64,000 nt of DNA from Scolanthus callimorphus (GCA_033964015.1 CM066924.1:10938625-11002624), one strand, 5' to 3'; counted from the stretch's first letter, positions 32,706 through 44,444 are shown. Translations and numbers: made by a program. The notes: a model not told the origin generated them from the sequence alone.

Positions 32706-33599
32706 CTGTCAAAAAAACAAAACAAAAAACCATCACGTTAAAAAAGAGGTACACCTGTTTTGTTTTAAAACCACGGGCACACAACGGACCTGTTCCTCAG
32801 GAAATCCGTTCCTCACTCCAAGGCCAGGAAGCCTCTAGCTGGGAACGTTTTTTGCAGGCAATGTTGAAATTTCTTTGACGGTATGTAGATTTTTAACTTT
32901 TTTAGCTTATTATTTAAATTTAGTTCGCTTATCTTAGTTCGTTTTTTGTTGTCTTGTGGCAGTTTGACTAGTGCCGGTTGGGAAAACTATCCCTCCTCGG
33001 CACTGACGATCCACGTTTTTCTGGTAAAAAGAAACAGTCCAGAAACCTGTATTTTTCCTCTGAATGCTTAGGAATTAATAAATACGATGTTTAACGCATC
33101 ATGTCGATGGGATATCGTTGTGTATCCGTGGAAAACGGACGTACAAGAAGGAGTACAAGTGTTTTTACAGGCCAATTAGTCAAGGCCTCATATGGGGGTT
33201 CACGTGCACCCGCCGGAACATTTATTGGGACTTACATTTATTTTTTATTTGTTATCCTTGGTTGTTTTCGACAGAGGCTTCACAATTGATTAGAGCTAAC
33301 TGATTCCACATATATGACATAAGACATGGATTTGTTCCTGATGTTTGTAGATTGTTGACTTGAAAAGAAAATCGGTGCCATTATGACTACAGAGGTGTAA
33401 ATAATGCAAATAAACTTCTATTTCGCTTCGCTTGTACTATTGTGCCTCGCCTCACTTTTTTTGTATTTTTTCCCTTTTTTAAGATAAATACATGCTATTC
33501 AACTTTAAACTGTTACAAGGAAGACGGAAAACAGCAACCATAAAAAAAGACTCACATAACATAAAAACAAACAAAGGAGTCAAAACCGCCCTGCAAACA
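32706..33599. other. Non-coding stretch
   Basis: A CAAAA-rich tract at 32711-32730 is the polypyrimidine tract of the exon above. Otherwise no gene; ORF 33101-33289 has no motif. Confidence 0.4.
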
Positions 33600-34640
33600 A
33601 GATGTAGTATCAATTTTTGAGCACACTTTCAAAAAGAAACCATCAGAGCTCTAAGAGGGTCTATCAATCTATCCCACTTTTGTAAATGAGCTTCCTCTTT
33701 ATGTTTTTGTTTGGCAATAGTATACTCGATTTTTTCATAGTATGCAAGTATTACTTTGAATTGTGGTAGTTTTGGTGGTGCCCCTTTATCTCTAGATTTA
33801 TATAGCATGTATTTATACAGCAGAATTATGAAATTATTGATGGTGGGTATATTGTTTTCAGGAATAGCCAGAAGAACTTTGTCTAAACTAAGAGGAGGTT
33901 TTCAGGAATAGCCAGTAACATTATTTGGCCTTCCACGGCACACCATTCTCTGATGCTGAAATAGAAAGCTTTTGATTCCACACATTCATAAAAAAGGTGG
34001 TCAACTGTTTCATATTCAACAAGGCAATAACTGCATCTATGAGAGGTGACTAAATTAAAGTGATAAAGTTTTTTGTTCAGAAACAAAATATTATTAAGAA
34101 TTTTGTACTAGAAGTTACGGAGATATGCATTAATTGTATATTTATAAATGAAAGAAAAAACATGTTACCATACAACTTCACTATTGACTCTACGTTGAAT
34201 GTTAACCTGTGCGGTTGGGGGAATATATATTTTGTCTTTAAAATAAGAATAAAACTGCTTTGTCTTTAACTTCGCTAGTACAAACGACCTACCGCCTAGA
34301 TGTACTTGTGATTGAGCGTTAGGCCTGTTCTCGGAAATGGTTCCTGAGGCTAATTTTAGGGCCTCCATTCCTTTGGAATACAATGTATTAAATTCGACCA
34401 ATAAAATATAGCGGATAGAGGGAGACCCCTTTTCCCTACAACCTCCCACACGTACAAGTCATTGGAGTCACAGTCCCAAAGATCGTAAAAAATCTTTTTT
34501 TGATCAAAAATAAGTATGGCTTATTATCTATCAATCCTTTTATGTACTTGTTATTCCATGTTGGCTGGCGTAAAATTGAGTTCGTATCTTCTATACCTAT
34601 GATGCAGTCGCTAATGTCAGCCCAACAGGCCAGCACATCT
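33600..34640 (-). pseudogene. L1/Tx1-type LINE C-terminal region
   Basis: Segment 34436-34636 reads MLACWADISDCIIGIEDTNS and LRQPTWNNKYIK, typical of the region after the RT in L1/Tx1 LINEs. 34165-34449 continues in another frame. 33883-34086 has HRCSYCLVEYETVDHLFYEC, the C-terminal CCHC-like zinc motif of these elements. The 5' end is truncated at about 34640 and the element is frameshifted twice. The RT is absent here. Confidence 0.8.
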
Positions 34641-35300
34641 TTCTAGAAAGGGGGAGGTCTGAGGGGACTGTCGTTACATCAAAATTTTCTCCTATACAAT
34701 TGGTACCCCCAATATTCTAACGACCCCGAACTAAAAACTTCCTTGTTTACTTTTCAAACTTTGTCGGATTTTAATCTTGGAGAAATGAACTGCAAAACCA
34801 TGTGAACGATTTTTGATATTTTGCATATTTACCAAAAATATAAGGTCGCAAGGATGAAAGTCGCATTTTTTTCCATTTGCTGCCGCAAAATTTATAATTT
34901 TTCAAGTAAAAAATAAGTTTTTAGTTATTTTTTATGGCACAAGTAAAAAATAACTTTTTCAAGTAAAAAATAAAAATTTTCTCACACGGTTTTTTAGGTG
35001 TTATCATCTTCTAGCAGCACAGAAAATTTGACGCCGATATCTTAAATCGTGCGAGGTCAGGAGCTTCGCGAAGATTGGATCTAAAATTTAAGTGCTAGAA
35101 AAAGCGTGTAAAGTTAATTAAAATACAGAAAATGAGTGGCGGGCAATACAAACGAATGGGCTATTGAAACCAAGGAAAACAGTTGACGCGTCATTTGGGG
35201 ATTTAGAAATGTACTTTAGGACTCTATCAACTGAATTCCAGGAAAAGAGTCATTTTTTGGCTTTTTTAATTATTTACCCTGACCGAGACCTTGAAGAACC
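34641..35300. other. Non-coding, AT-rich stretch
   Basis: Contains a CAAGTAAAAAATAA tandem (34903-34975) and no gene. Confidence 0.45.
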
Positions 35301-35580
35301 TACAATCTTTGCCAAAAAGGTTTGGACCGTTTTTGAAAACTTTGTATTTTCTCGTCGGTTTAGGAATGTTCTCAAATTTTGTTACCCCCTCCCCTCCCCC
35401 ACTCAATGTTGGTACTTATTTTGAACGTTCAGATCGCGGGCTTCAAAATGCCGAGACAATTCATCTCACTCATATCAACATTGAAAGGGGAGGGGGGCGA
35501 ATACTCTGTAGTGCTCGTCTAAACTAGGTTGTAAGAATGGGCATCCGTTTTACCGGTCCAAGCATTTTGACAAAGATTGT
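35301..35580 (+). repeat. 280-bp repeat with ACAATCTTTG ends, left copy
   Basis: Starts ACAATCTTTGCCAAAAAGG and ends TTTTGACAAAGATTGT, so it has 16-bp inverted ends, and is nearly identical in the same orientation to 46315-46594. Includes ccctcccctcccccactcaa and ggggaggggggcgaatactc. The two copies flank the 35.6-46.3 kb complex directly. Confidence 0.9.
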
Positions 35581-36540
35581 CTGAGAGAAAATTTTCTAAT
35601 ATTAGTCTAAAAACATAGCTTTAGTAATTATAAGAACAAAGTTTGTGACAAAATCACACTGGGCTTCATATTACGCAGTAATGTCGTGATTTGGGGGGTT
35701 TGAAAGCCAGCATTTATCTTCCAAGAAAGCCAGTCGCATTTTGACACTTTTCAACGGTTCTCACCAACGGTTCTCACTAAAAAGTGATCTGTCGAACCAG
35801 ATCTGCATGAATTTATGCCGGTTTATTTGTTTTAACAGAAAACACTAGCTAGATCCTACAAAATTTAAAACAAAACCTGGCTATTTTGTGGCACTTTCCT
35901 CGAGATCACAACGGTTCTCACTTTGAGCCATAAAAAATGCAACAGGAAAAGGCATTTCAGATTGTCGAATATATTCTATACCTTCTCATAAATCAGCATC
36001 ATGAGATTACCCTAAAAAGTGCAGGAAGGGGTGAAAGTGACGTCATAGCTACGTCAGAGGGGCAGCTAGATTTACCCTCTTAAGTGACTTGAGTTTGCAT
36101 TAACCCAAATAGTACAATTTGGCTAAAATGGACCAAAAATGAGCTTAAAAAAAATCGTTCTCAGACATCTGAGAGAAAATTTTCTAATAAGGTCATATTA
36201 TAGCAAAATATTAGTCTAAAAACATAGCTTTGGTAATTATAAGAACAAAGTTTGTGATAAAATCACACTGGGCTTCATATTACGCAGTATGTCGTGATTT
36301 GGGGGGTTTGAAAGCCAGCATTTATCTTCCAAGAAAGCCAGTCGCATTTTGACACTTTTCAACGGTTCTCACCAACGGTTCTCACTAAAAAGTGATCTGT
36401 CTAACCAGATCTGCATGAATTTATGCCGGTTTATTTGTTTTAACAGAAAACACTAGCTAGATCCTACAAAATTTAAAACAAAACCTGGCTATTTTGTGGC
36501 ACTTTCCTCGAGATCACAACGGTTCTCACTTTGAGCCATG
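35581..36540 (+). repeat. Tandem duplication with a spacer (A-B-A')
   Basis: Block A (35581-35932) is repeated as A' (36169-36540) with few changes and a 20-bp insertion (aaggtcatattatagcaaaa). Between them, B (35933-36168) holds gcaacaggaaaaggcatttc. B recurs, split by the TTAA element, at 42555-42704 plus 46228-46314. Each A block carries two AACGGTTCTCAC words. Confidence 0.88.
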
Positions 36541-36770
36541 AAAAGGAGAATAAAATATTGACGTTTATATCGCACTTCAGTGAGAACCGTTGCAAAAAAC
36601 AAAGAAAGCAGCAAGTGAAGGCCACAAAAGTGTATTATTTTTGGCAAATGCGTTAACTGGCTTGATTTATTGCCGGCACTAGTGTTTTTCATGGAACATC
36701 AATTGTGTATGTCCGATAAAGGAAGTGAGAACCGTTGGTGAGAACCGTTGAGAACCGTCAAGAAAGTGCA
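36345..36770. repeat. Inverted AACGGTTCTCAC repeats bounding 0.4 kb
   Basis: CAACGGTTCTCACCAACGGT at 36360 is matched in inverse by ccgttggtgagaaccgttga at 36732; single GTGAGAACCGTT words also occur at 36518 and 36580. This could be the TIR of a small element that overlaps block A'. Confidence 0.55.
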
Positions 36771-37098
36771 TCAGAAGCGCTTTAGCTGAAATATGAATCT
36801 GAGACACTACGAAAAGGCTGGGTCTATAAATACTGCCTATTTTGCGTGTTACGTCTCTGACGACGCTCAAAAGCAAGGGCGCTGTATGACGCTGTACTAC
36901 TAGACTTGACTATATTTAGCCCTATCCTAATGCGGCGAAGGTGAGTTTGTATAGGCGCAAAATTACTTCAAAAGTACAGATGACACGCTGATACCATTTT
37001 TTCTAAGAATCAACTTCACAGCAAGTAATGGTAGCAACGAGAAAAACAGTCAAAATTATAGCGCGCGCTCCAAATATGGCACACAAAAAGTGCGCGCG

Positions 37099-37622
37099 TG
37101 TGGCCGCGGGATTCCTGTATTTAAACCCGGCCGCGGGATTCCTGTATTTAAGTCTGGGCACAAGAGTGTGCCCGGGGGAATCCGCCATTTTGGTTATAGT
37201 GACACCGCGGCAAAACGTATTTGCCATGCGCTAAAAATGCACTTCCTGTGAAATGAACACAAAAGAAGTAATCTACATAACAAAAATATCTCGTGCTGTC
37301 TTGAAAATTTGGAAAACTTAAGCTCCAGACACTAAACTTAAGGTCAAAAATTGCAGAGAAGCTAGAATGTTATCATATCTTTCTCTGTACTTTTGCACCT
37401 CGCACTTTGAGGCTTGCACCCGAGGCGAAAATTGTGGTTTAAAGTCAAAATTTATCGTTCGCTGTTGTTATGTAGATTTTTTCAATTGTCTTCATTTCAC
37501 AGGCCAGTGAATCTTTAGCGCATGTCAGCTGCGTTTTGCCGCGGTGTCGGTTATAGTAAACGGAAAGTTGTTGTCTATTTGCTCGTGTTTTACGGTTACG
37601 TGGCCCCGATATACTGGCCACA
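37099..37622 (+). repeat. 5' LTR of Gypsy element, interrupted
   Basis: Contains a 27-bp internal tandem (ggccgcgggattcctgtatt twice). It is split after 37200 by the 348-bp element and resumes at 37549 with its duplicated target. Without the insert and duplication it is 167 bp against 166 bp for the 3' LTR. Confidence 0.93.
37201..37548. mobile_element. 348-bp MITE with 9-bp TSD in the 5' LTR
   Basis: Inverted ends GACACCGCGGCAAAACG, perfect for 17 bp and about 85% identical over 58 bp (both carry catgcgctaaa and cctgtgaaatgaa). GGTTATAGT is duplicated at 37192-37200 and 37549-37557, proven against the intact 3' LTR. Nine bases fit a Mutator-like origin. Non-coding. Confidence 0.95.
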
Positions 37623-37655
37623 TTTGGCACCCCTGGTGGCGGAACATTAGCAGAC

Positions 37656-38344
37656 ATGGCAGACGGCTTCGATGCGCTAGAGAAAGGTGAATTTTCGCCG
37701 GTTGGAAGCCCGGATCGTGCAATGGTTGTTTACCCACTGGACGAAACTTGCTAAGAAGTGGTTTCTCTTCGAAGACAAATAGCGTCTTTACAACTTGAAA
37801 TGCAAGAGGTAAGGTCTCAGAAGAGGCAGAATTCAATGATAAAACATCAGATGAAAGGACCACAAACCTTTGCCGGAAAAGACTCAGCTCTGAATGTGAC
37901 GGATTGGGCGAGGGACATAGACTATTTAATTCGCACTTGTGGTGCTGAAAGCAATAATGTCGAGGCCTTAGACTTGATTGAAAGATATGTGGGGGGCAGG
38001 CAGCGAAAGTATTCCGAGAAGAGAAGAACAAAGGAAAGAATTACAAACAAGTATTAGAGAGATTGCAAGCTTTGTTTGGGGGGGTTGGATATCAAGGGAC
38101 AGATCCTTTGCAAGTTTTTTATAGTAGAAAACAAGGGAAAGAGGAGACACCTCTAGACTTCTCGATTGAACTTGCCGAACTTTTGACAATATCAGAGCGG
38201 AAGCGAGGCAAACCTTTCATGGAGCGCAATAAGACGCTTATAAGTGTTTTGTCTGAGGGCCTGGCAGACGAGTATTTTAGAATGCAATTAAGGCCCTTGA
38301 TCGCTATGCAGTTAATATTTGAACACTTCAAAACGAACTGCTAA
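37656..38344 (+). pseudogene. Gypsy gag
   Basis: The likely start is the ATG at 37656, 34 bp after the LTR. An in-frame TAA at 37752-37754 breaks it, after which the same frame continues (VSLRRQIASLQLEMQEVRSQ, coiled coil; then KGPQTFAGKDSALNVTDWAR) to 38057. A frame change leads to GGVGYQGTDPLQVFYSRKQG and EETPLDFSIELAELL, a capsid-like region of Gypsy gag, ending at 38344. Two defects therefore prevent translation of a full gag. Confidence 0.8.
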
Positions 38345-38379
38345 GGAGGGAGCAGGACAAGAAGAACCATCTTGTTACT

Positions 38380-38766
38380 ATGAAGGGAAGGGCATCTCAG
38401 CCCCAAGAAACCCCCGTAGACCAGCCGCAACCTGTTAGATACTTCAACAGGCCCCCCCTACCCCTGGTACCCCAAGTCCCCAATGCCCCAGTCACAGACC
38501 AAATTCTTCAGGCAATCCAGAGCCTGGAAAGGGAAGTGAAGGAACAAGCAAAAGAGATTCAGTTTTTGAAAGAGTCCAGCAATCAGACCCCAACCCAACC
38601 CACCCCAAATGTTTCAAGCTCAAGACCCAGAGGCCCTAGGGGAGGGGGGATAATCTGTTTCCGCTGTAATAAGCAGGGTCACATCGCAAGAGACTGCCGG
38701 GAGGATATTCCCCCCCCCCCCACCCGGCCTCCTCTAGTCAGGGAAACTAGGGATGCCTGTGGGTGA
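38380..38766 (+). pseudogene. Gypsy nucleocapsid with zinc knuckle
   Basis: Proline-rich leader, a short coiled coil (IQSLEREVKEQAKEIQFLKE), then a single CCHC zinc knuckle CFRCNKQGHIARDC at about residues 92-105. The stop is at 38764. Nucleocapsid binds the element RNA. It is in a different frame from the capsid-like part. Confidence 0.88.
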
Positions 38767-39119
38767 TAGTTACCGAGTTCAATCCCACGCTAGAACCAAT
38801 TGTCGTGAAGCCGTATGTCCATCTAGCCGATGTGTATGTAGCCGACGAAATCTTAGGGGAAGCAGCAGACGAGCAGGTTAATTCTCCCTACCCTAGTAAC
38901 TCAGCAGAGGGGAGGGCGGGGGCTAAGGTCACAGTTCAGTCCCAGACCACCCTTCCCCACCGGACCATAAATCTCTGGACTTAAAGCTAGAGGAATCAAC
39001 CTTACAGGATTTTGAGCAGGAGCGTCTGCAGGACTTGCTAAATAAATACCCGGATGTTTTCTCAGGGACACCTAGGGATTATGGGAAGACCGCTACCGTG
39101 AGGCACAGAATACCACTAG
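38763..39119 (+). pseudogene. Gypsy protease-RT interval, protease not found
   Basis: ORF 38763-38984 (PIVVKPYVHLADVYVADEIL) and the frame after it (LQDFEQERLQDLLNKYPDVF, the usual pre-RT linker) span only about 350 bp between the zinc knuckle and the RT. No DTG/DSG active site is visible, so the protease seems deleted or unrecognisable. A C-run near 39141-39149 coincides with a frame change into the RT frame. Confidence 0.6.
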
Positions 39120-40709
39120 TTGACCCCACCCCCTTCAAGATCCCCCCCTCGGCGTGTGAAACCCCGTGATTATAAGGAACTAATGGAAACACTGCGTCAA
39201 ATGGAGGAGGATGAGATTATCGAACCTAGCCACAGTCCATATTCTTCCCCGATTGTTATCGTGCGCAAGAAAGATACTTCAGTACGGGTATGTGTTGATT
39301 TTCGTGTTCTTAATGCTAAAACCGTCCCTGACTCTTTTCCAATGACAAAAGTTAATGATGCACTGGAGGCTTTGGGTGGGGCACGCTATTTCACCACGCT
39401 CGATCTAACGTCAGGTTATTACCAGGTTGTAGTCGATGAAGAGGATAAAGCTAAGACAGCCTTCTCAACTCCTATGGGTTTGTTCCAGTACAAGCGTATG
39501 CCCCTGGGACTCATCAACGCCCCAGCGACTTTTCAGCGTCTTATGCACACAGTGTTTAAGGATGAGGTGTTTGATAAGGTGCTTATATATTTAGACGACA
39601 TCATAGTGTTTTCTACGACTTTTGAAGAACACCTGGAAAGACTTCAGATCGTATTTGAACGGCTGCGAACTCACGGACTGAAACTGAAGCCGAGTAAGTG
39701 TTGCTTTATCAGAGAATCGGTCAACTATCTTGGTTACGTAGTGTCGTCTCAGGGATTATCTACAGACCCAGAGAAAATCGACAAGGTACTTGGATGGAAA
39801 ACGCCAACTAATCAGGATGAGCTTCGTCAGTTTCTAGGTTTCACAGGATATTATCGCAAATTTGTACCTAGTTATTCCTTGCTCGCATCTCCACTTTACC
39901 GTCTCATCTCCGGTGACGCTAGGAAGAAGAAGGGTAGCCGTGATCCTGTTCCTTCGGTACCTTTCGAATGGACTAGCGAGTGCGAATCAGCATTTAGATA
40001 CCTCAAAGAGAAGTTGACTTCCGCCCCTGTACTGGCATTCCCCGACTTTGACAAGCCTTTCGTTGTGCAAACGGATGCGTGCGGTACTGGCCTGGGAGCA
40101 GTGCTTGCTCAGGAACAGGACGGTCACGAAAGAGTCATAAGCTATGCTAGTCGTGCGTTGACACCCGCGGAATCTAGGTACCCGACACACAAACTAGAGT
40201 TTCTTGCTCTTAAGTGGGCGCTGACGGATAAGTTTTATGATTATCTATATGGTAACAAGTTCACAGTGGTAACTGATAATAATCCGTTGTGCTTCGTGAT
40301 GACAAGCGCAAAGCTGGATGCGTGCCGCCAACGCTGGGTCGCTGAACTGTCCGCCCTTCAATTCGAGATTCTGTATCGTCCCGGAAAGAATAATGCTAAC
40401 GCAGATGGACTGTCACGGATACCCCACGATAGTGTGGCTAAGTATCTCGACGACGCGGCGACTGGTCACCACCTGCCGGAACAGAGTGCGGCGCAGCAAG
40501 TGCCACGTAGTTGTCACACAGACGGCGTCTGGAGCAGGTTGATCTCGCAGACGCACAACGTAGAGATATTGACATTCAACAAGTGCTGGAATGGCAAACA
40601 CGAGGTAGTCGCCCTGCAAAGCAGGAGAAACAAGATGCCCACCTTACCAGAGAGGCAAAGTTGTTACTGCGCCAATGGGACAAGCTCGCAGTCGAGGACA
40701 ATGTTCTAG
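39120..40709 (+). pseudogene. Gypsy reverse transcriptase and RNase H
   Basis: 529 open codons. RT motifs: VCVDFRVLNAKTVPDSFPM, FTTLDLTSGYYQV (first catalytic Asp), FKRMPLGL-type motif (YKRMPLGLINAPATFQRLM) and the YLDD box at about residue 159. RNase H from about residue 310: QTDACGTGLGAVLAQE, an acidic Glu in THKLEFLALKW, TDNNPL, and NANADGLSR. All catalytic acids are seen. The open frame begins after the frame change at the C-run, without its own credible ATG, and runs out of frame near 40490 where the next segment overlaps. Confidence 0.95.
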
Positions 40710-41479
40710 TCAGAAAGATACAGGATCAGCGTCATGGTACTGTGCGACAAGTTGTACTTCCCAAGGATCAGCGAGAGACAGTGATTGCGAGTTTGCACAA
40801 TGCAGGTCATTTAGGTTTTGATCGTACCCTAGAACTTGTCAGGATGCGTTTTTATTGGCCTAAAATGTATCGTCAAATCAAAGCATTTTGCAGCACTTGC
40901 AAGCGTTGCGACCTTCGTAAACCGGGACCAGAGAGACCTCCGCTCCACAGCATCCATACAAGCGCACCGCTGGAGCTGGTGTGTATTGACTTTCTGACAC
41001 TTGAAAAATGAAAAGGTGGCTTCGAAAACATCTTAGTAGTCACAGATCACTTCACGAAAATAGCGCAAGCTTATCCCACTAAAGATCAGAAAGCGCACAC
41101 AGTAGCGAAAATACTCTGGAAGCGTTATATATGCGTGTACGGTATACCTAAACAGATACACTCTGATCAAGGCCGTGACTTTGAAAGTGAACTCATCAAG
41201 GAGTTATCACGCCTCATGGGCATGAAGAAAAGCAGAACTACACCCTACCACCCCCAGGGGAATGGCATAACCGAGCGCGTCAACTCAACTCTACTCAATA
41301 TGTTAGGAACCCTACGCCCTAGCGAGAAGGCGGACTGGAAGGAACACGTGGAGACGCTTACTCATGCTTACAATGCTACACGACACGACACGACTGGATA
41401 CTCGCCCTTCTTTCTCATGTTCGGCAGACATCCTAGACTACCGGTGGACCTTGTCTTTGACTCAGGGGGGGGAGGGTGA
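40511..41479 (+). pseudogene. Gypsy integrase, zinc finger and core
   Basis: First segment (40511-41011) has the H2C2 zinc finger HNAGHLGFDRTLELVRMRFY...CSTCKRC and CIDFLTLEK with the first catalytic Asp; a stop at 41009-41011 follows. The next reads NILVVTDHFTKIAQAYPTKD, HSDQGRDFES (second Asp) and NGITERVNSTLL (Glu), so the DDE triad is complete across the break. The reading ends after a G-run at 41465-41477, where the frame shifts again. Confidence 0.92.
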
Positions 41480-42193
41480 AGAGGAAGCATGTGAGACCAC
41501 AGAAGAGTATGTGCTAGCAATGGGGGAACGTCTCAAAGAGGCTTACTCAAAGGCAGCCTCGTCATCGGCCGCTGCCCAGCGCAATCAAAAGAAGCCGTAC
41601 GACAAGAAAGCTAAAGCCACTGAGTTCAAGCCCGGCGACAGAGTACTCGAACTGATCAAAGACTACCGGGAGAAGCATAAGATAAAGGATAGGTGGCGAG
41701 GCCCATACATAGTCGTGAAGAAGATGGAAGGAAGCCCAGTCTAGTCATTGAAAGAGAGGAAGATGGCGTTGTTCGGACCATTAATCGGAGTCTTCTCCGT
41801 CAGTGTGTGTTTATTTCTCGGGACGAGTTTGTTGCAGCAGGAGAGCAAGACATCTAGGAAGTCGACGAAGGGTCAGAGCAGTCAGCAACCAAGGCGAATG
41901 CTCAACTTTCGGATGGACGCTCTCTTCAGACTTCAAAGGACTCGGGATTTATAGATATATCTACTGATGCTATACAAGGAGAAGCAGTGGAAGCGGATGA
42001 TGTAAGCTCGGACGGAGAATCGGGAAGCTTGGACCCGCAACCTGGTCGTCCACAGAGGCAACGACGTCCACCCGAGAAACTGAGGGACTATGTCTGTTGT
42101 GGCCAAGATGTGCGTTCGAGCGATTGGTATCAGCGGAAGATATCGGAGGGAGAGGCTCTTTACAAGAGGTGGCGAAGGCAGCTTAAGCTGTGA
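41480..42193 (+). pseudogene. Gypsy integrase C-terminus and tail
   Basis: After the G-run the frame continues as NQKKPYDKKAKATEFKPGDR and RWRGPYIVVKK, the GPY/F domain, and stops at 41744. 41987-42193 encodes an acidic then basic tail (RPQRQRRPPEKLRDYV) common at the end of Gypsy polyproteins. Several frame changes lie between the two. Confidence 0.82.
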
Positions 42194-42325
42194 CACTTGC
42201 TACATAAATAAGATTTAGTAAAGACTTTGAACACTTAATTAGTGGATATTTGTCAACTATTGTTGTTAGCTAAATTTCCTTTTGTTCTGTATGCGTAGGA
42301 CCGCATTCTCCAAAGGCGGGGAGGA

Positions 42326-42491
42326 TGTGGCCGCGGGATTCCTGTATTTAAACCCGGCCGCGGGATTCCTGTATTTAGCCTGGGCACAAGAGTGTGCCCG
42401 GGGGAATCCGCCATTTTGGTTATAGTAAACGGAAAGTTGTTGTCTATTTGCTCGTGTTTTACGGTTACGTGGCCCCGATATACTGGCCACA
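42326..42491 (+). repeat. 3' LTR of Gypsy element
   Basis: 166 bp, TG...CA, preceded by the polypurine tract at 42312-42325. It is the uninterrupted counterpart of the 5' LTR and shows the empty target (ccattttggttatagtaaac) of the nested element. Confidence 0.94.
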
Positions 42492-42554
42492 CGCGCAAGA
42501 GGCAAATTTACCTAAAATGACGATTAATTTCCACTTTGCAGTGGACTTAACTTA

Positions 42555-42704
42555 GAAATGCAACAGGAAAAGGCATTTCAGATTGTCGAATATATTCTAA
42601 ACCTTCTCATAAATCAGCATCATGAGATTACCCTAGAAAGTGCAGGAAGGGGTGAAAGTGACGTCATAGCTACGTCAGAGGGGCAGCTAGATTTACCCTC
42701 TTAA
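42555..42704 (+). repeat. Block B, left half (target of TTAA element)
   Basis: Matches 35935-36083 almost base for base (gcaacaggaaaaggcatttc to tttaccctcttaa) and continues at 46228 after the insertion. Confidence 0.93.
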
Positions 42705-43399
42705 GAGCCGCTGCCTGTAAATATCAAGCATCGTCCGACAGATCAAAAAAATCGACCTCCAGTTTATTTTATAAAATGAGCCCCCATATGGAACTATTTT
42801 CGAAAATGGAGTTTAAAATTTTCAGCGAGTTTAATTTTTCGAGAAATCTCGTCAAGTCTGATTTCACCCAAATAGGGCTCGTCGCGACACCGAAAATCGC
42901 AAAATTTTGCCTAGATTGGGAAGCCTCGAAAAGCCTGAAAGCGAAAGATATTGAGATCTCATAAAAGTGGGTCATCTAGATGGCTGGAAAACGGAAAGGT
43001 TATTTTTGCTTTTGCTTTTACAAAAAATTTACAGGACCCTACATGAGCCCCGTCAAAAGCATAAATCGTTCTGCTTAAATTTGACTAGAATTCAGGGGCA
43101 AGAATCTCAGCTGGTGCGCATCGAATTTTCAATAAAAATGTTTTTACATTATTCCCAACCTTTCATTTCTATCATATAAAAAAATTAATCGCGGCCCGCA
43201 AATATTTACCTTCTACGAGAGCGAAACGTAGAAGTCACTTTTGCATTTTTCACATGACACGCGATTCAAATTGACTTCATGCCAGGAAGGGAAATATTCA
43301 CATTTACTTGTTTGAATTGTTCTAAAACGGCATTTATTATTATAGCAATAGTCATAGAAGTCAGGTTAGCTGTCGTAGCTTTAGATTTAGTAAATATAC

Positions 43400-43470
43400 A
43401 GATTTGGGTTTATAATTTGAGTCTTTGGTTTTTCAATTTGCTAATTTCTGAGATTTAGGCGTTACGCGGT
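43400..43470. repeat. Extra inverted module of the foldback
   Basis: Gggtttataatttgagtctt and ggtttttcaatttgctaatt are repeated in inverse at 45335-45390, separated from the outer arms by about 200-350 bp of unlike sequence. A fragment of the inner element end (ctgagatttaggcgttacgc) follows at 43449. Confidence 0.8.
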
Positions 43471-44444
43471 TTTGTAACTCTGGAGGAAGCAACTCGGCGC
43501 GAGAACACAGTTTCCACGCAGAAGATGACTAATTTATATCGCTCCATTTATTTCGTAAAGAGGAAGGTAAGATAGTTTGATAGTTTTTAGTTCTGTGGTA
43601 ACTGAATATCATTGCATTCCTTTTTCAATCTTGCTGTGTGTGAGTTGTTTTCCAATACGTAGCCCAATTATTTTTAGCACATAAAAATAAAAAAGAATGA
43701 AATGCTTTCATAAATCGGAAACGGTTCTGATGGCAACTTTAATGAATTCTTATAACCAAAACGTTTATACTTTTGGGTGTTTGGTCTCTACACTTTCTGT
43801 TTTCTGTCATACCATTTTTTTTATTACTAGTTCTATAGAATGCTGTCCACAACCTCTTCATGTTATTTTTCTCAAGATTTGTTCAATGTCAAGGAGTTTC
43901 TCAATCACTGGACAAAACTACAGGAGCACAGGGAAACAGCTACTTGGATAGCCTGTTCATATGGCGCCCTGCAGTGCACAGGAGGAATGGGCGTGGCCAG
44001 TCCTAGTTCCTCACAAACTTTCTTCATTGAGCCCATTTAACTGTGGATCAGCTGGCAAATATTGTACTGGTCAAAAAACGATCGGATGCATAAGAGCGCG
44101 GTCACACCCTTTAAACGTTACAAACAATAACTAAAAAATAAAGTGAGCAAAACAATAAATAATGCGATAACAACAATAACATAACGATAACAAGGCAAGG
44201 CTAATGATAGATAATCACGTTATCGCTCATCACGTCTTATATACTTGCAAACATAATCATAGGCTCGATCATAGGCGTACATTTGTCTTGGTCTTGATAG
44301 TGGTAGGTGACTTAATGCAGCAACTAGCAGACCTGCTCGAGCAAAAAGAAGCCTTGGTTCGCTCTTCACGTCACTATCGTTCCCGATTTTTAAGAACTTC
44401 AGATGTCCTGTGATGTCTGCTGTACATTCGTGCATAGAGACGCA

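Larger units (their letters stand above)
37099..42491 (+). mobile_element. Gypsy (Ty3-like) LTR retrotransposon with both LTRs
   Basis: LTRs at 37099-37622 (interrupted) and 42326-42491, both TGTGGCCGCGGG...GGCCACA, with a CGCG 4-bp duplication on the outside (37095-37098 and 42492-42495). A TGGCACCCC-type primer site follows the 5' LTR and a purine-rich tract (aaaggcggggagga) precedes the 3' LTR. The gag-pol order RT, RNase H, integrase is Gypsy-type. After removing the nested 348-bp element the LTRs differ at only a few positions, so the insertion is recent, yet the coding region carries several stops and frame changes. Confidence 0.95.

Noticed and set aside
34060..34269. Plus-strand ORF in the 34-kb LINE fragment
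   Set aside because: Shadow of the minus-strand LINE C-terminus.
42967..43179. 70-residue ORF conserved in both arms of the TTAA foldback (also 45751-45963)
   Set aside because: Conservation follows from the inverted repeat itself; the opposite strand is equally open and no motif is present.
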